DNA of 64,000 bases from [Ruminococcus] lactaris ATCC 29176 (GCF_025152405.1 NZ_CP102292.1:1488001-1552000); one strand, 5' to 3'; shown: positions 36,174 through 44,215, counted from the first letter of the stretch. Numbers and translations: made by a program. Notes: generated by a model not told the origin, from the sequence alone.

Positions 36174-36836
36174 TTACGGATGCATGCCATTTAAAATCAT
36201 TCTGACAACCTCTTCCGGTGTCTCTGCAAGCCCGTCAGCTCCCGCTTCCTCCAGTTCTTCTTTCGATCCGTACCCGTACAGAACACCGATGGCACGGATT
36301 CCTTCTCTATTTGCACCTTCAATATCATAGCACCGGTCTCCGACCATTCTGATTTTTTCCAGGTCTTTTTCTTCGCACTGTCCCAGGACATATTGGATCA
36401 CTTCCTGCTTTTTTGTTCTTGCTCCATTCATGCAGGCTCCACCGATCAGGTCAAAATACTTCGCAAATCCAAAATGTTCTGCAATCATTTTTGCAAATTT
36501 TTCAGGCTTTGACGTTGCCATTACGATCGTCAGTCCGGCTTCTTTCAAAGTCTTCAGCATTTCCATGACTCCCTCATAGACCCAGTTGTCAAAAATTCCT
36601 TTTTCCTGATAGTATTCCCGGTATAATCCCACCATCTCTGCTGCCTCTTTCTCTTCTATCTCACAGCATTTCATAAACTGTTCCTGCAAAGGAGGTCCAA
36701 TAAATTTGCGTAATTCATCCTCCGGTGGAATTTCTCTGCCAGCCTTTTTCAGTGCATACTTCACTGAATTTATGATCCCTGATCCCGAATCAGTGAGCGT
36801 TCCGTCCAGATCAAACAATACAGTACTGATTTCCAT
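36174..36836 (-). CDS. HAD-family phosphatase (Gph/PpaX type)
   Basis: The 220-aa protein shows HAD motif I LFDLDGTLTDS (D9, D11), motif II VMATSKPEKFA and motif IV MVGDRCYDIEGA. The helical cap places it with phosphoglycolate phosphatases and the nucleotidase-like subgroup (FIGPPLQEQF is typical of these). It is a cytoplasmic small-molecule phosphatase. It lies 54 bp downstream of greA on the same strand. Confidence 0.88.
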   Translation of the reverse strand: MEISTVLFDLDGTLTDSGSGIINSVKYALKKAGREIPPEDELRKFIGPPLQEQFMKCCEIEEKEAAEMVGLYREYYQEKGIFDNWVYEGVMEMLKTLKEAGLTIVMATSKPEKFAKMIAEHFGFAKYFDLIGGACMNGARTKKQEVIQYVLGQCEEKDLEKIRMVGDRCYDIEGANREGIRAIGVLYGYGSKEELEEAGADGLAETPEEVVRMILNGMHP

Positions 36837-36890
36837 CTCTGTTCACATCTCCTCTCTCACAGTACTTTTCTTCTTTTTGAAACCATCTTT

Positions 36891-37394
36891 TTAAAAGCTT
36901 CTGATATGATCTTCAGCTTCATCTTCTGTCTTGATCACTTTGCGTATCACTACATAATATCCAAAATCATCATTGACTTTTATATAAACCCGGTCGCCCT
37001 CTTTATGTCCCAGTAACGCCTTGCCAATCGGAGATTCTATACTGACAAGGCCATTCAATGAACTTCCCCGGACAGAAGTGACGATCCGGTAAGTTTCCAC
37101 TTCATCATCATCCTCGCAATACAGTTCCACTGTATTATTCAGTCCAATTTCATCTGCTTTGGAATGATCTTCTACAATTTCCGCAGTCTTGAGCATTCTC
37201 TCCAGGTAACGGATTCTGCTTTCATTCTGATTTTTTGCTTTTTTTGCCGCATGATATTCAAAGTTCTCACTCAGATCCCCATGAGATCTTGCTTCTTTTA
37301 CCGCTTCGATCAATTCTTTTCGTTCCACCAGCTTACGGTGTTCGATCTCGGCTTTAATTTTTTCAACGTCGCTTTTCGTTAATCTTTCACGCAT
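36891..37394 (-). CDS. greA: Transcription elongation factor GreA
   Basis: GreA enters the RNA polymerase secondary channel and stimulates cleavage of backtracked RNA. The N-terminal coiled coil carries the acidic tip D40 and E43 in GDLSENFEYH, followed by the FKBP-like C-terminal domain with SIESPIGKALLGHKEGD. It is 167 aa, slightly longer than the 158-aa standard. The start lies ~27 bp from the left end of element R3, so its promoter must be within or across R3. Confidence 0.94.
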   Translation of the reverse strand: MRERLTKSDVEKIKAEIEHRKLVERKELIEAVKEARSHGDLSENFEYHAAKKAKNQNESRIRYLERMLKTAEIVEDHSKADEIGLNNTVELYCEDDDEVETYRIVTSVRGSSLNGLVSIESPIGKALLGHKEGDRVYIKVNDDFGYYVVIRKVIKTEDEAEDHIRSF

Positions 37395-37420
37395 AATGAG
37401 TCCTTTCTGTATGAAATTAA

Positions 37421-38247
37421 AGATTTGTATTTGTTGGGGTGATACGCTTGTAAAGCAAAAGACTTCTTTATGGCGAAGCGGACGCGGAAAGCAGGATATT
37501 TCTTCGCGGTGCAGGCCCGCTTTACCTCAGCCCGCTGACCATCTCGATAAGAAATTTTTAGCTCCACAGCGTATTCACTCAACAATGCAAATTTAAAAAG
37601 AATAGAAAAAAGCCGGATGGCTATTGACTAAGATATTCGATCGTAAATATTAGACAGTAGATATTGTATTTACTAGATGCCAGGGGCAAAAGGTCTAAGC
37701 CCACATGAGCTTGCTCATAGGTGGGTGAAAGACCTTAGGACCCGCCCCGATATGAGCATAAAAGTGGGATGATAATCCCACGATATGCGAATATTCGGTA
37801 GGATTGTGGGAGTGCCGTAGCACGGAGCAATCCGTAGGCATCAAAGTCGGGGGCTTTTGCCCCCGACATCTTTACTATTGGACAGATCATTTATCTTAGT
37901 CGATAGCCATCCGGCTTTCTACTTCTTATTTGAAATTTCGTATTTGTTGAAAGAAAATGTCCCGGTGCGAGAAAAGCATTCTGATTTGAAAAATCCAATA
38001 TCCGCCTTTGCTGTTGCGTGAGCAGTGCATTGACAGGGAGCGTTCCGAAGACACTTTGCTCAACTTGTTAAGGAACGTAAACAGGAGTGCCTCTGCACGA
38101 GTGTTTCCACGTTCCTGTTACAAGTTGTCAACGGGCTGAGGTAAAGCGGGTCCTGCACTGCGATGCAACAACAAGGGCGGATATGAACGTTTTTTCATCA
38201 GATACTTTCTACTGCCGAGATATTTTCTCCCCAACAACTACAAATTT
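37421..38247. mobile_element. Palindromic element R3, left unit deleted and interrupted by MITE copy E
   Basis: Without MITE E and its 7-bp duplication this copy is 625 bp. The right unit (37933-38247) is full length (315 bp). The left unit (37421-37594) lacks ~130 bp between two TGACC-containing sites (the core and its GTGC tip), consistent with deletion between short direct repeats. The central stem is intact (37611-37624 with 37903-37916). The left terminus is diverged (AGATTTGTATTTGTTGGGG). The right end overlaps the gpmI stop codon. Confidence 0.84.
37676..37870 (-). mobile_element. MITE-like element copy E (195 bp) inside R3
   Basis: It has family ends GATGCCAGGGGCAAAAG and (complement) GATGTCGGGGGCAAAAG and a perfect 7-bp duplication TTTACTA (37669-37675, 37871-37877). 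It lies in the loop of the central stem of R3, in the opposite orientation to copy C and at a different base, so it is an independent insertion. It is subfamily 1, with the stem GTGC-TACG-GCAC retained. Confidence 0.92.
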
Positions 38248-39784
38248 ATTTTACTAACAAAGATTTTCCAGTCATTTCTTCTGGCTGCTGCATTCCCATC
38301 AGCTCAATCAGTGTCGGAGCGATATCTGCAAGGCATCCTCCCTCTCTCAGCTTATAAGCCGGATCAGCATTTACAAGGATGAACGGTACCGGGTTTGTTG
38401 TATGAGCTGTGAATGGCTCACCTGTCTCCTCATCAATCAACTGTTCTGCATTTCCGTGGTCTGCACAGATAAACATCTGTCCGTCTACTTCTTTCAGAGC
38501 CTCCACAGCTTTTCCTACACACTCATCAACCGCTTCTACCGCTTTGATTGCTGCCGCCTGCACACCAGTATGTCCTACCATATCAGGATTTGCAAAGTTG
38601 ATCACAATCACATCATACTTCTCAGACTTGATTGCTCCAACCAGCTTGTCACATACTTCATACGCACTCATCTCCGGCTTCAGATCATAAGTAGCAACCT
38701 TTGGAGATTTCACAAGGATTCTGTCCTCACCCTCATTTGGCTCTTCCACTCCACCGTTAAAGAAGAACGTTACATGAGCATACTTCTCTGTCTCAGCAAT
38801 ACGTGCCTGCTTCAGTCCATTATCTGCAAGGAACTGTCCGAACGTATTCGTAATAGACTCTTTCACAAATGCTACCATCTTATTTTCAATCGTTGCATCA
38901 TACTCAGTAAAGCATACGAAGGTTGTCTTAACTCTCTCTCCTCTGTCAAATCCGTCAAAGCTGTCATCACAGAATGTTCTTGTCAGCTCTCTTGCTCTGT
39001 CAGGACGGAAATTGAAGAACACTACAGAATCATTCTCTTTTACTGTAGCTTTAGCAGCACCGTCTTTTGTTACAACAAATGGTACAACAAACTCATCCGT
39101 TACATCTTCATCATAAGAAGCCTGGATTCCTGCTGTTGCTGACTCTGCTGTATTTCCTTCTCCTGCGACCAGTGCTTTATACGCTTTTTCCACACGATCC
39201 CAACGATTATCACGGTCCATTGCATAATAACGACCGGATACGGATGCAACTTCACCTACACCGATCTCTTTCATCTTTGCTTCAAGCTGCTCTACATACT
39301 CCTTACCCGATGCCGGTGGTGTATCACGGCCATCTAGGAAACAGTGTACATAAACCTTTTTGATTCCCTGTCTCTTTGCCAGTTCAAGGATTCCATAGAT
39401 ATGAGTAATATGACTGTGGACTCCTCCATCAGATACCAGTCCCATCAGATGCAGTGCAGAATCATTTTTCTTAACATTTTCGCAGGCTGCAAGAAGTGCC
39501 TTATTCTCAAAGAAATCTCCATCTTCAATGGACTTCGTAATCTTTGTAAGTTCCTGGTAAATGATACGTCCGGCACCCATATTCATATGTCCTACCTCTG
39601 AGTTACCCATCTGTCCATCCGGAAGACCTACAGCAAGTCCGCTGGCATTTCCTTTTACGAACGGACACTCTGCCATCAGTTTATCCATAACCGGAGTATT
39701 CGCAAGTGCTACTGCATTGCCCTCCGTCTTATCTCTTAATCCATATCCATCTAAAATCATCAATACGGTTGGTTTTTTGCTCAT
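38246..39784 (-). CDS. gpmI: 2,3-bisphosphoglycerate-independent phosphoglycerate mutase
   Basis: GpmI converts 3- to 2-phosphoglycerate in glycolysis using two Mn2+ ions. The alkaline-phosphatase-like opening LMILDGYGLRD and the phospho-Ser segment MGNSEVGHMNMGAGR are present, and HGNAEQ and HTTNPVP carry later metal ligands. It is 512 aa from the ATG at 39784, which has AGGAG ahead. The 15-residue extension is not supported. The gene is apart from the gapA-pgk-tpiA cluster. Its stop overlaps the right end of R3. Confidence 0.96.
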   Translation of the reverse strand: MSKKPTVLMILDGYGLRDKTEGNAVALANTPVMDKLMAECPFVKGNASGLAVGLPDGQMGNSEVGHMNMGAGRIIYQELTKITKSIEDGDFFENKALLAACENVKKNDSALHLMGLVSDGGVHSHITHIYGILELAKRQGIKKVYVHCFLDGRDTPPASGKEYVEQLEAKMKEIGVGEVASVSGRYYAMDRDNRWDRVEKAYKALVAGEGNTAESATAGIQASYDEDVTDEFVVPFVVTKDGAAKATVKENDSVVFFNFRPDRARELTRTFCDDSFDGFDRGERVKTTFVCFTEYDATIENKMVAFVKESITNTFGQFLADNGLKQARIAETEKYAHVTFFFNGGVEEPNEGEDRILVKSPKVATYDLKPEMSAYEVCDKLVGAIKSEKYDVIVINFANPDMVGHTGVQAAAIKAVEAVDECVGKAVEALKEVDGQMFICADHGNAEQLIDEETGEPFTAHTTNPVPFILVNADPAYKLREGGCLADIAPTLIELMGMQQPEEMTGKSLLVK

Positions 39785-39834
39785 TCCAAAATCTCCTTTG
39801 CATTTAGATTGTCTAATTTTTAACTCCACAGCCT

Positions 39835-39863
39835 ATTGTACTAGTTTTAGCACAATTTTGCAA
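39835..39863 (-). promoter_or_regulatory. Predicted gpmI promoter
   Basis: On the minus strand TTGCAA (39858-39863) and TACAAT (39835-39840) are 17 bp apart, 51 bp ahead of the gpmI start. Confidence 0.65.
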
Positions 39864-39925
39864 GACGGACCACCGAACAAATATACCTGAAAAATAACAG
39901 GATTTCATTCCGGTTCAAGTAAAAA

Positions 39926-40909
39926 TCACCACTCCATCGTTGTCTCTCTTACAACAAGACTTACATCAAATATATTTTTCTTCTGACAGGGCTGCCCTTC
40001 TACACATTTCTCTATGATCTGTGCTGCAGCAGTTCCCATTTCCCGGATTGACTGATGGATCGTCGTCAGTTCTGGGGTAAATATCTGCCCGAATTTTACA
40101 TCATCAAATCCGATCAGTTGGACCTCCTGCGGAATTTTCTTGCCCATCCTGGTAAGTTCTTTATACACAGCCATCGCGATCATATCATTTCCTGCAATAA
40201 CCCCGTCCACATCAGGGTATTGTTCCAGCATTTTTCCCACAGCCCGGATTCCCTCTTCATATACATAGGTGCAATCCACAGACTGCTCTTTCAGACCGTA
40301 TTTTTCGCAGACCGCAAGATAACCTCTGTATCGCTCATTTCCACTGGAATAGCCTGACGGTTCTTTCAGACACACAATCTTTTTGCATCCGCACTGCACC
40401 AGATGCTCTGCTGCCAGATATCCTCCCTTATAATGATCCGATTTAACAACCGCTTTTTCATTTACATTCTGCAAAGTCCGGTCTACAAGAACAACCGGAA
40501 CCTGACAGGCCTTCAGTACTTTTCCTGTATCTGCACTGTCGGTCATGATAATTACCCCATCTGCTTTCATCTGTACCAGCATCTGAATATTCTGCATCTC
40601 TTTTTCTGCATTATTCCCGGAACTACACAGAAGCATTCTGTAACCATTCTGAAACGCCTCATCTTCCACGGCTTTTGCCAGTTCACTGAAAAAAGGATTT
40701 TCAATATCCGGTACGATTACTCCGATAATCTTTGAGGACTTTTTATATAAAGCACGAGCAAGTTCATTGGGACAAAATCCCGTCTTTTCTATCGCAGCCT
40801 CCACCCGCTGTCTCTTTTCTTCATTTACATTTGCTGTTCCATTCATGACTCTGGAAACGGTCGCAGGTGATACTCCGGCGATCTTTGCCACATCTCTGAT
40901 ACTTGTCAT
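39926..40909 (-). CDS. rbsR: LacI-family repressor, probable ribose regulator
   Basis: The 327-aa protein has the LacI helix-turn-helix (RDVAKIAGVSPATVSRVMNG), the hinge helix NELARALYKK and a periplasmic-binding-protein-like effector domain (GVIVPDIENPFFSELAKAVE). It lies downstream of rbsK on the same strand. A palindrome TGTAACCCGTTACA just ahead of it and a near-identical one ahead of rbsK imply that it controls both. The ribose assignment rests on the rbsK neighbour. Confidence 0.85.
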   Translation of the reverse strand: MTSIRDVAKIAGVSPATVSRVMNGTANVNEEKRQRVEAAIEKTGFCPNELARALYKKSSKIIGVIVPDIENPFFSELAKAVEDEAFQNGYRMLLCSSGNNAEKEMQNIQMLVQMKADGVIIMTDSADTGKVLKACQVPVVLVDRTLQNVNEKAVVKSDHYKGGYLAAEHLVQCGCKKIVCLKEPSGYSSGNERYRGYLAVCEKYGLKEQSVDCTYVYEEGIRAVGKMLEQYPDVDGVIAGNDMIAMAVYKELTRMGKKIPQEVQLIGFDDVKFGQIFTPELTTIHQSIREMGTAAAQIIEKCVEGQPCQKKNIFDVSLVVRETTMEW

Positions 40910-40939
40910 TCTTTTTATTTTCCCCCGTATCCATCTGTC

Positions 40940-40967
40940 TGTAACCCGTTACATGGCTTTTATTATA
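40940..40967 (-). promoter_or_regulatory. LacI-type operator and -10 box of rbsR
   Basis: The palindrome TGTAACCCGTTACA (40940-40953; 6-bp arms, 2-bp centre) lies just downstream of a -10 TATAAT (minus strand, 40962-40967), overlapping the expected transcription start. It matches the operator ahead of rbsK at 11 of 14 positions. Confidence 0.75.
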
Positions 40968-41039
40968 ATTCCCTGCTTTTTCATTTCGACACCTTTCACC
41001 GTCGTTATCCGGTCTTTCTTTTTTCTTTTGCCGATCTGA

Positions 41040-41927
41040 CTATTTCTTTAACTCTGTCTCTACTTCTTCTGCGGTCGGCATTCCTGTCTGTGCTCCAAAT
41101 TTTTCTGTAGACAGACTTGCTGCCACATTTGCATATGTAAGTGCATCTTCAATCGCCTTTCCTTCCGCGATCTGCACCGAAAAAGCACCATTCAGCGTAT
41201 CTCCAGCTCCTGTCGTATCTACAACCTGTGCTTTTCTTGCCGGAATATTCAGAATCCGCCCATCCTTAAGACACGTTGAAACACCTCTTGATCCCTGGGT
41301 AATGACCAGTTTTTCCGGGTACTTTCTCAACAGATCTTCTGTACTTAATTCATCACCGAAAATCAGCACTGCTTCATGTTCATTTGGTGTCACATAAGTC
41401 ACCTTATCAATGATTTCCATCGGGACTGCTGCAGCAGGTGCGGGATTCAGAACAATTTTGATCCCTTTTTCATAACAAAACTCGATCACATAATGAACCG
41501 TCTCTAATGGAATTTCATGCTGAAGCACTACCATATCAAATTTCTCAAGTTCTGATTTAATGCTGTCAATATAGGCTCTGTCTACCTTGCCATTTGCTCC
41601 CGGTACAACGATGATCGTATTGTCATTGTCTCCGACCGTAATCATTGCGATACCCGTCGGAACGCCTTTCAGAATCGGAATATGTTCTGTTCCGACTCCG
41701 ACTGCTTTCAGATTTTCCAGCATTTTTTCTCCATTGCTGTCGTCTCCGACACATCCAAACATCTCCACCGCTGCACCAAGCTTTGCCATTGCTACTGCCT
41801 GATTCGCCCCTTTTCCTCCTGGAATATAAGAAAGGGAGCTTCCCATCAGCGTCTCACCCTTTAAAGGGATTCTCTCCGCAGTAACTGTCATATCCGTATT
41901 GATACTTCCTACAACTGCAAGCCTCAT
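41040..41927 (-). CDS. rbsK: Ribokinase
   Basis: Ribokinase phosphorylates D-ribose at O5. The PfkB-family signatures are present: GGKGANQAVAMAKLGA (~residues 38-53) and the C-terminal DTTGAGDTLNGAF with the catalytic Asp. It is 295 aa and cytoplasmic. No rbsABC transporter or rbsD is adjacent, so ribose may arrive by another transporter or from nucleosides. A strong promoter with an RbsR-type operator precedes it. Confidence 0.93.
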   Translation of the reverse strand: MRLAVVGSINTDMTVTAERIPLKGETLMGSSLSYIPGGKGANQAVAMAKLGAAVEMFGCVGDDSNGEKMLENLKAVGVGTEHIPILKGVPTGIAMITVGDNDNTIIVVPGANGKVDRAYIDSIKSELEKFDMVVLQHEIPLETVHYVIEFCYEKGIKIVLNPAPAAAVPMEIIDKVTYVTPNEHEAVLIFGDELSTEDLLRKYPEKLVITQGSRGVSTCLKDGRILNIPARKAQVVDTTGAGDTLNGAFSVQIAEGKAIEDALTYANVAASLSTEKFGAQTGMPTAEEVETELKK

Positions 41928-41980
41928 TTTTCTTTCTCCTTCATTTTATAATCTATTTCCTAGCTTTTTTCTTCATTTTT

Positions 41981-42035
41981 TGAAACCCATTTCATATCTA
42001 ATTTCATTATAGGTATCCTTTTCTTTTTTTGTCAA
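41981..42035 (-). promoter_or_regulatory. rbsK promoter and LacI-type operator
   Basis: On the minus strand a consensus promoter TTGACA (42030-42035) - 18 bp - TATAAT (42006-42011) is followed by the operator TGAAACCCATTTCA (41981-41994, plus-strand reading). Together with the rbsR site this gives TGWAACCCRTTWCA. Confidence 0.85.
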
Positions 42036-42082
42036 TACGATTTGTAATATTTGTTGGCTTTGCATATTTTCCTTTTATACAT

Positions 42083-42131
42083 AGAAAAAACTGACAGTAT
42101 TGTAATTCTTTTCAATACAATACTGTCAGTT
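42083..42131 (-). terminator. Terminator of the AT-rich membrane-protein operon
   Basis: A perfect 16-bp stem (42089-42104 with 42116-42131, starting AACTGACAGTATTGTA) is followed on the minus strand by a T run. It marks the left edge of the accessory island. Confidence 0.92.
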
Positions 42132-42157
42132 CATCATTCGCCGACAATCTATGGTTT

Positions 42158-43021
42158 TTAAAAATTCTTTTCTAAATAGTTTGCCATTGAAAAATAAGCA
42201 CATGTCCTGCTATAGTTAGCAGATAATTTTGCATATTGAGCAGTTTGCTCTGTATTCGCTTCTGTTCTTCTCAATGTAGATAACATTTTTTGATTTTGGT
42301 CAATCATAGTTTGATTTCTGGCTTCCTGTCTATGTTGATTAAAAATAATAGCTTGATTTTGCTTTATAATATAATCCAATCTTTCTACTATTTTCTTTAT
42401 TCCATAATCTATATGTTCATGTAATAATGTTTCTGATAATGACGCAGATGATGTAGACATATAATCATATATATAAATAAGTGCCGGCAAGTTTCTATAT
42501 GGTTTTGCCAAAATATTCTGATCATAATAATTCTTTTTCAACTCATACACTTTTCTATATTCTGACTGGATATAAGTTTCTTTCTTTTTCCAATTGCTTT
42601 TCACCTGATTAATCAGCTCTTGATTATCAGCAATCCTTTTTTCCTCTCTTGCATTATTTTTTTGAGCTTCATCCCTTTTTCGACTATTTTCAAGTACGCC
42701 ACTGATAACTGCAAATAAGAAAACTATCCCCATAAACAAAAAAAAGATTGCAACGCCAAAGAAACAATAATTCCATAACTGAAGTGCAACTAATTTCTTT
42801 AACCAATTGCAAAAATATCCCATCAGAAAACATACTCCACATCCCATCAACACTCCAAAAATCGGTTCTTCAATTTCCGACATGAATTTACCGTTTTCTA
42901 AACTGTCCAGTACCTGCTCATAATCCTTTTTTTCTTCTTGATAAAGCTTTTCTATCCTACGTGCAGCAATTTCCAGATCTCTTAAATCTCTTATATATAA
43001 GATTAATGCCTTTCTATTCAT
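42158..43021 (-). CDS. Hypothetical membrane protein with coiled coils
   Basis: I do not recognise this 287-aa protein. It has an N-terminal charged helix (1-50), two hydrophobic helices (~54-75 and ~83-108), a long Lys/Glu-rich predicted coiled coil (~112-160) and a Gln/Asn-rich helical C-terminal part with a Ser-rich TSSASLSE segment. The two helices probably form a hairpin with both soluble parts on the same side. It is the last gene of a three-gene operon, 14 bp after the previous one. Base composition is clearly more AT-rich than the genes outside the island, consistent with horizontal gain. Confidence 0.75.
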   Translation of the reverse strand: MNRKALILYIRDLRDLEIAARRIEKLYQEEKKDYEQVLDSLENGKFMSEIEEPIFGVLMGCGVCFLMGYFCNWLKKLVALQLWNYCFFGVAIFFLFMGIVFLFAVISGVLENSRKRDEAQKNNAREEKRIADNQELINQVKSNWKKKETYIQSEYRKVYELKKNYYDQNILAKPYRNLPALIYIYDYMSTSSASLSETLLHEHIDYGIKKIVERLDYIIKQNQAIIFNQHRQEARNQTMIDQNQKMLSTLRRTEANTEQTAQYAKLSANYSRTCAYFSMANYLEKNF

Positions 43022-43035
43022 TTTTCATCCCTTTA

Positions 43036-43365
43036 TTACAGCTTTTGAAAAGATTTTATTGTTAAGCCTTTATATTCTAAAATTCCTTCATCCCCAACAG
43101 TAATAAATACCTTATATCCCTGAAAATTTCTTAATCGCAAACGCTCTCCATTTTCACATTCCACGATATACCATTCGGCTCCTGCATTTGACTGCTTCTC
43201 TAAAATTTTTACTTTTCTTCTAATTGCCTCTTTTGAATCATCTTTTGTTCTCAATATAAAATTGGCTGCAATTACTACTAACATAAGAATTACCAAAATC
43301 GCAAAAATTACAGGAAAAGCTTCTCCAAATTTATCTACTCCTGAATTATCAATTCTAACTGTCAT
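43036..43365 (-). CDS. Small single-helix membrane protein with DUF2500-like domain
   Basis: This 109-aa protein has one membrane helix (~residues 17-38) followed by a basic linker and a small beta-rich domain ending EWYIVECENGERLRLRN...VGDEGILEYKG. The spacing and GER...GD.G.L pattern resemble the DUF2500 family of small membrane-attached domains of unknown function. The match is from memory of the pattern, not a search. It lies between the other two island genes with 14-15 bp gaps and shares their AT-rich composition. Confidence 0.7.
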   Translation of the reverse strand: MTVRIDNSGVDKFGEAFPVIFAILVILMLVVIAANFILRTKDDSKEAIRRKVKILEKQSNAGAEWYIVECENGERLRLRNFQGYKVFITVGDEGILEYKGLTIKSFQKL

Positions 43366-43380
43366 CTTCTTCTCTCCCCT

Positions 43381-43662
43381 TTAATCTTTTTTCCTTATTA
43401 CAAGTGACAAAACAAATCCAATCCCAGTTACTCCACTAAGACCATAAAAAAGCTTTCCACTTGACTGCAATATTTCATACTTTCGCTGATTTCCACCAAG
43501 TGTTCCCGTCTCATTCGATACAAATTCTCCATCAACCATTGTTCCAAAACTGACTTCTATTCCTTTTTGGGTTTCTGCAGTTTTTCCATACAAAGCTCCC
43601 ATTAAGAGAAAACTTATAGTCAAAACTAACATAAGAACTGCTATAATTTTTCTATTCATCTT
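43381..43662 (-). CDS. Hypothetical small membrane protein, first gene of the island operon
   Basis: This 93-aa protein is not recognised. It has a hydrophobic N-terminus (residues ~5-24, signal peptide or anchor), a short extracellular-type middle part with GTMVDGEFVSNETG, and a second helix (~69-88) ending RKKD. The ATG at 43662 is selected because AAGGGAGGGG lies directly ahead. A promoter TTGAAA-16-TATAAT lies ~40 bp upstream, next to a palindrome probably bound by the divergent XRE regulator. Confidence 0.72.
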   Translation of the reverse strand, partial: KMNRKIIAVLMLVLTISFLLMGALYGKTAETQKGIEVSFGTMVDGEFVSNETGTLGGNQRKYEILQSSGKLFYGLSGVTGIGFVLSLVIRKKD

Positions 43663-43698
43663 TTCCCCTCCCTTCGTTTTTACTTTTGTACTTACTTT

Positions 43699-43726
43699 AT
43701 TATACATTTTATTTTTCTTTTTTCAA
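43699..43726 (-). promoter_or_regulatory. Promoter of the three-gene membrane operon
   Basis: On the minus strand TTGAAA (43721-43726) and TATAAT (43699-43704) are 16 bp apart, 37 bp ahead of the first start codon. Confidence 0.65.
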
Positions 43727-43731
43727 TACTT

Positions 43732-43751
43732 ATAACTAAAGTTTTAGTTAT
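43732..43751. promoter_or_regulatory. Palindromic operator between divergent island promoters
   Basis: ATAACTAAAGTTTTAGTTAT has perfect 9-bp arms and a GT centre. It lies a few bases upstream of the -35 of the membrane operon and just ahead of the XRE gene promoter (-10 TATAAT at 43783-43788). It is the obvious candidate site for the XRE protein; this is inference from position and symmetry. Confidence 0.7.
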
Positions 43752-43810
43752 TACTTTCTTTAATTTTAGTGTTTAGCTACATTATAATGATTCGAAAGTA
43801 GGTGATTAAC

Positions 43811-44137
43811 ATGGCTATTAATTACAAAACTCTCGGAGATCGCATAAAAACCAAGCGAATTTCTCAAGGTATTACTCAAGAAAAATTTGCAGAACATATG
43901 GACGTTTCTGTTGGCTATATCAGCCAGTTAGAGCGAGGCATATCGAAAGTCAGTCTTGAGCGGTTAGTTTCCATTTCCGAATATTTTAATTGCAATATAG
44001 ATTTCTTTATAGATGGAATTAATTCCAATACTGAACACTATCTAGCTCAGGATTTCGAAGAACTCTATGCTCAACTTTCTTCTCATGAGAAAAATATCTT
44101 AAAAATTTTATTACAAGAATATATTCACAACCGCTAA
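43811..44137 (+). CDS. XRE-family helix-turn-helix regulator
   Basis: The 108-aa protein carries a Cro/C1-type HTH in its first ~65 residues (GDRIKTKRISQGITQEKFAEHMDVSVGYISQLERG) and a helical C-terminal part likely used for dimerisation. It is divergent from the membrane-protein operon, with a palindrome between. AGGTG precedes the ATG at 43811. A GTG at 43802 in the same frame is less likely. Its stop codon lies in the arm of the following terminator. Composition is AT-rich like the rest of the island. Confidence 0.88.
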   Translation: MAINYKTLGDRIKTKRISQGITQEKFAEHMDVSVGYISQLERGISKVSLERLVSISEYFNCNIDFFIDGINSNTEHYLAQDFEELYAQLSSHEKNILKILLQEYIHNR

Positions 44138-44194
44138 ATAAAATGTAAGGCGTAGCACTAAATCAAAATTAGTACTACGCCTTACATTTTATTT
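44136..44194. terminator. Bidirectional terminator at the right edge of the island
   Basis: A very long stem (44136-44161 with 44169-44194, one mismatch) contains AAATAAAATGTAAGGCGTAG and its complement, with A/T-rich ends on both sides. It separates the convergent XRE and mtnN genes. Confidence 0.92.
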
Positions 44195-44215
44195 CTCCCG
44201 TCTATTTTCCCGTCC

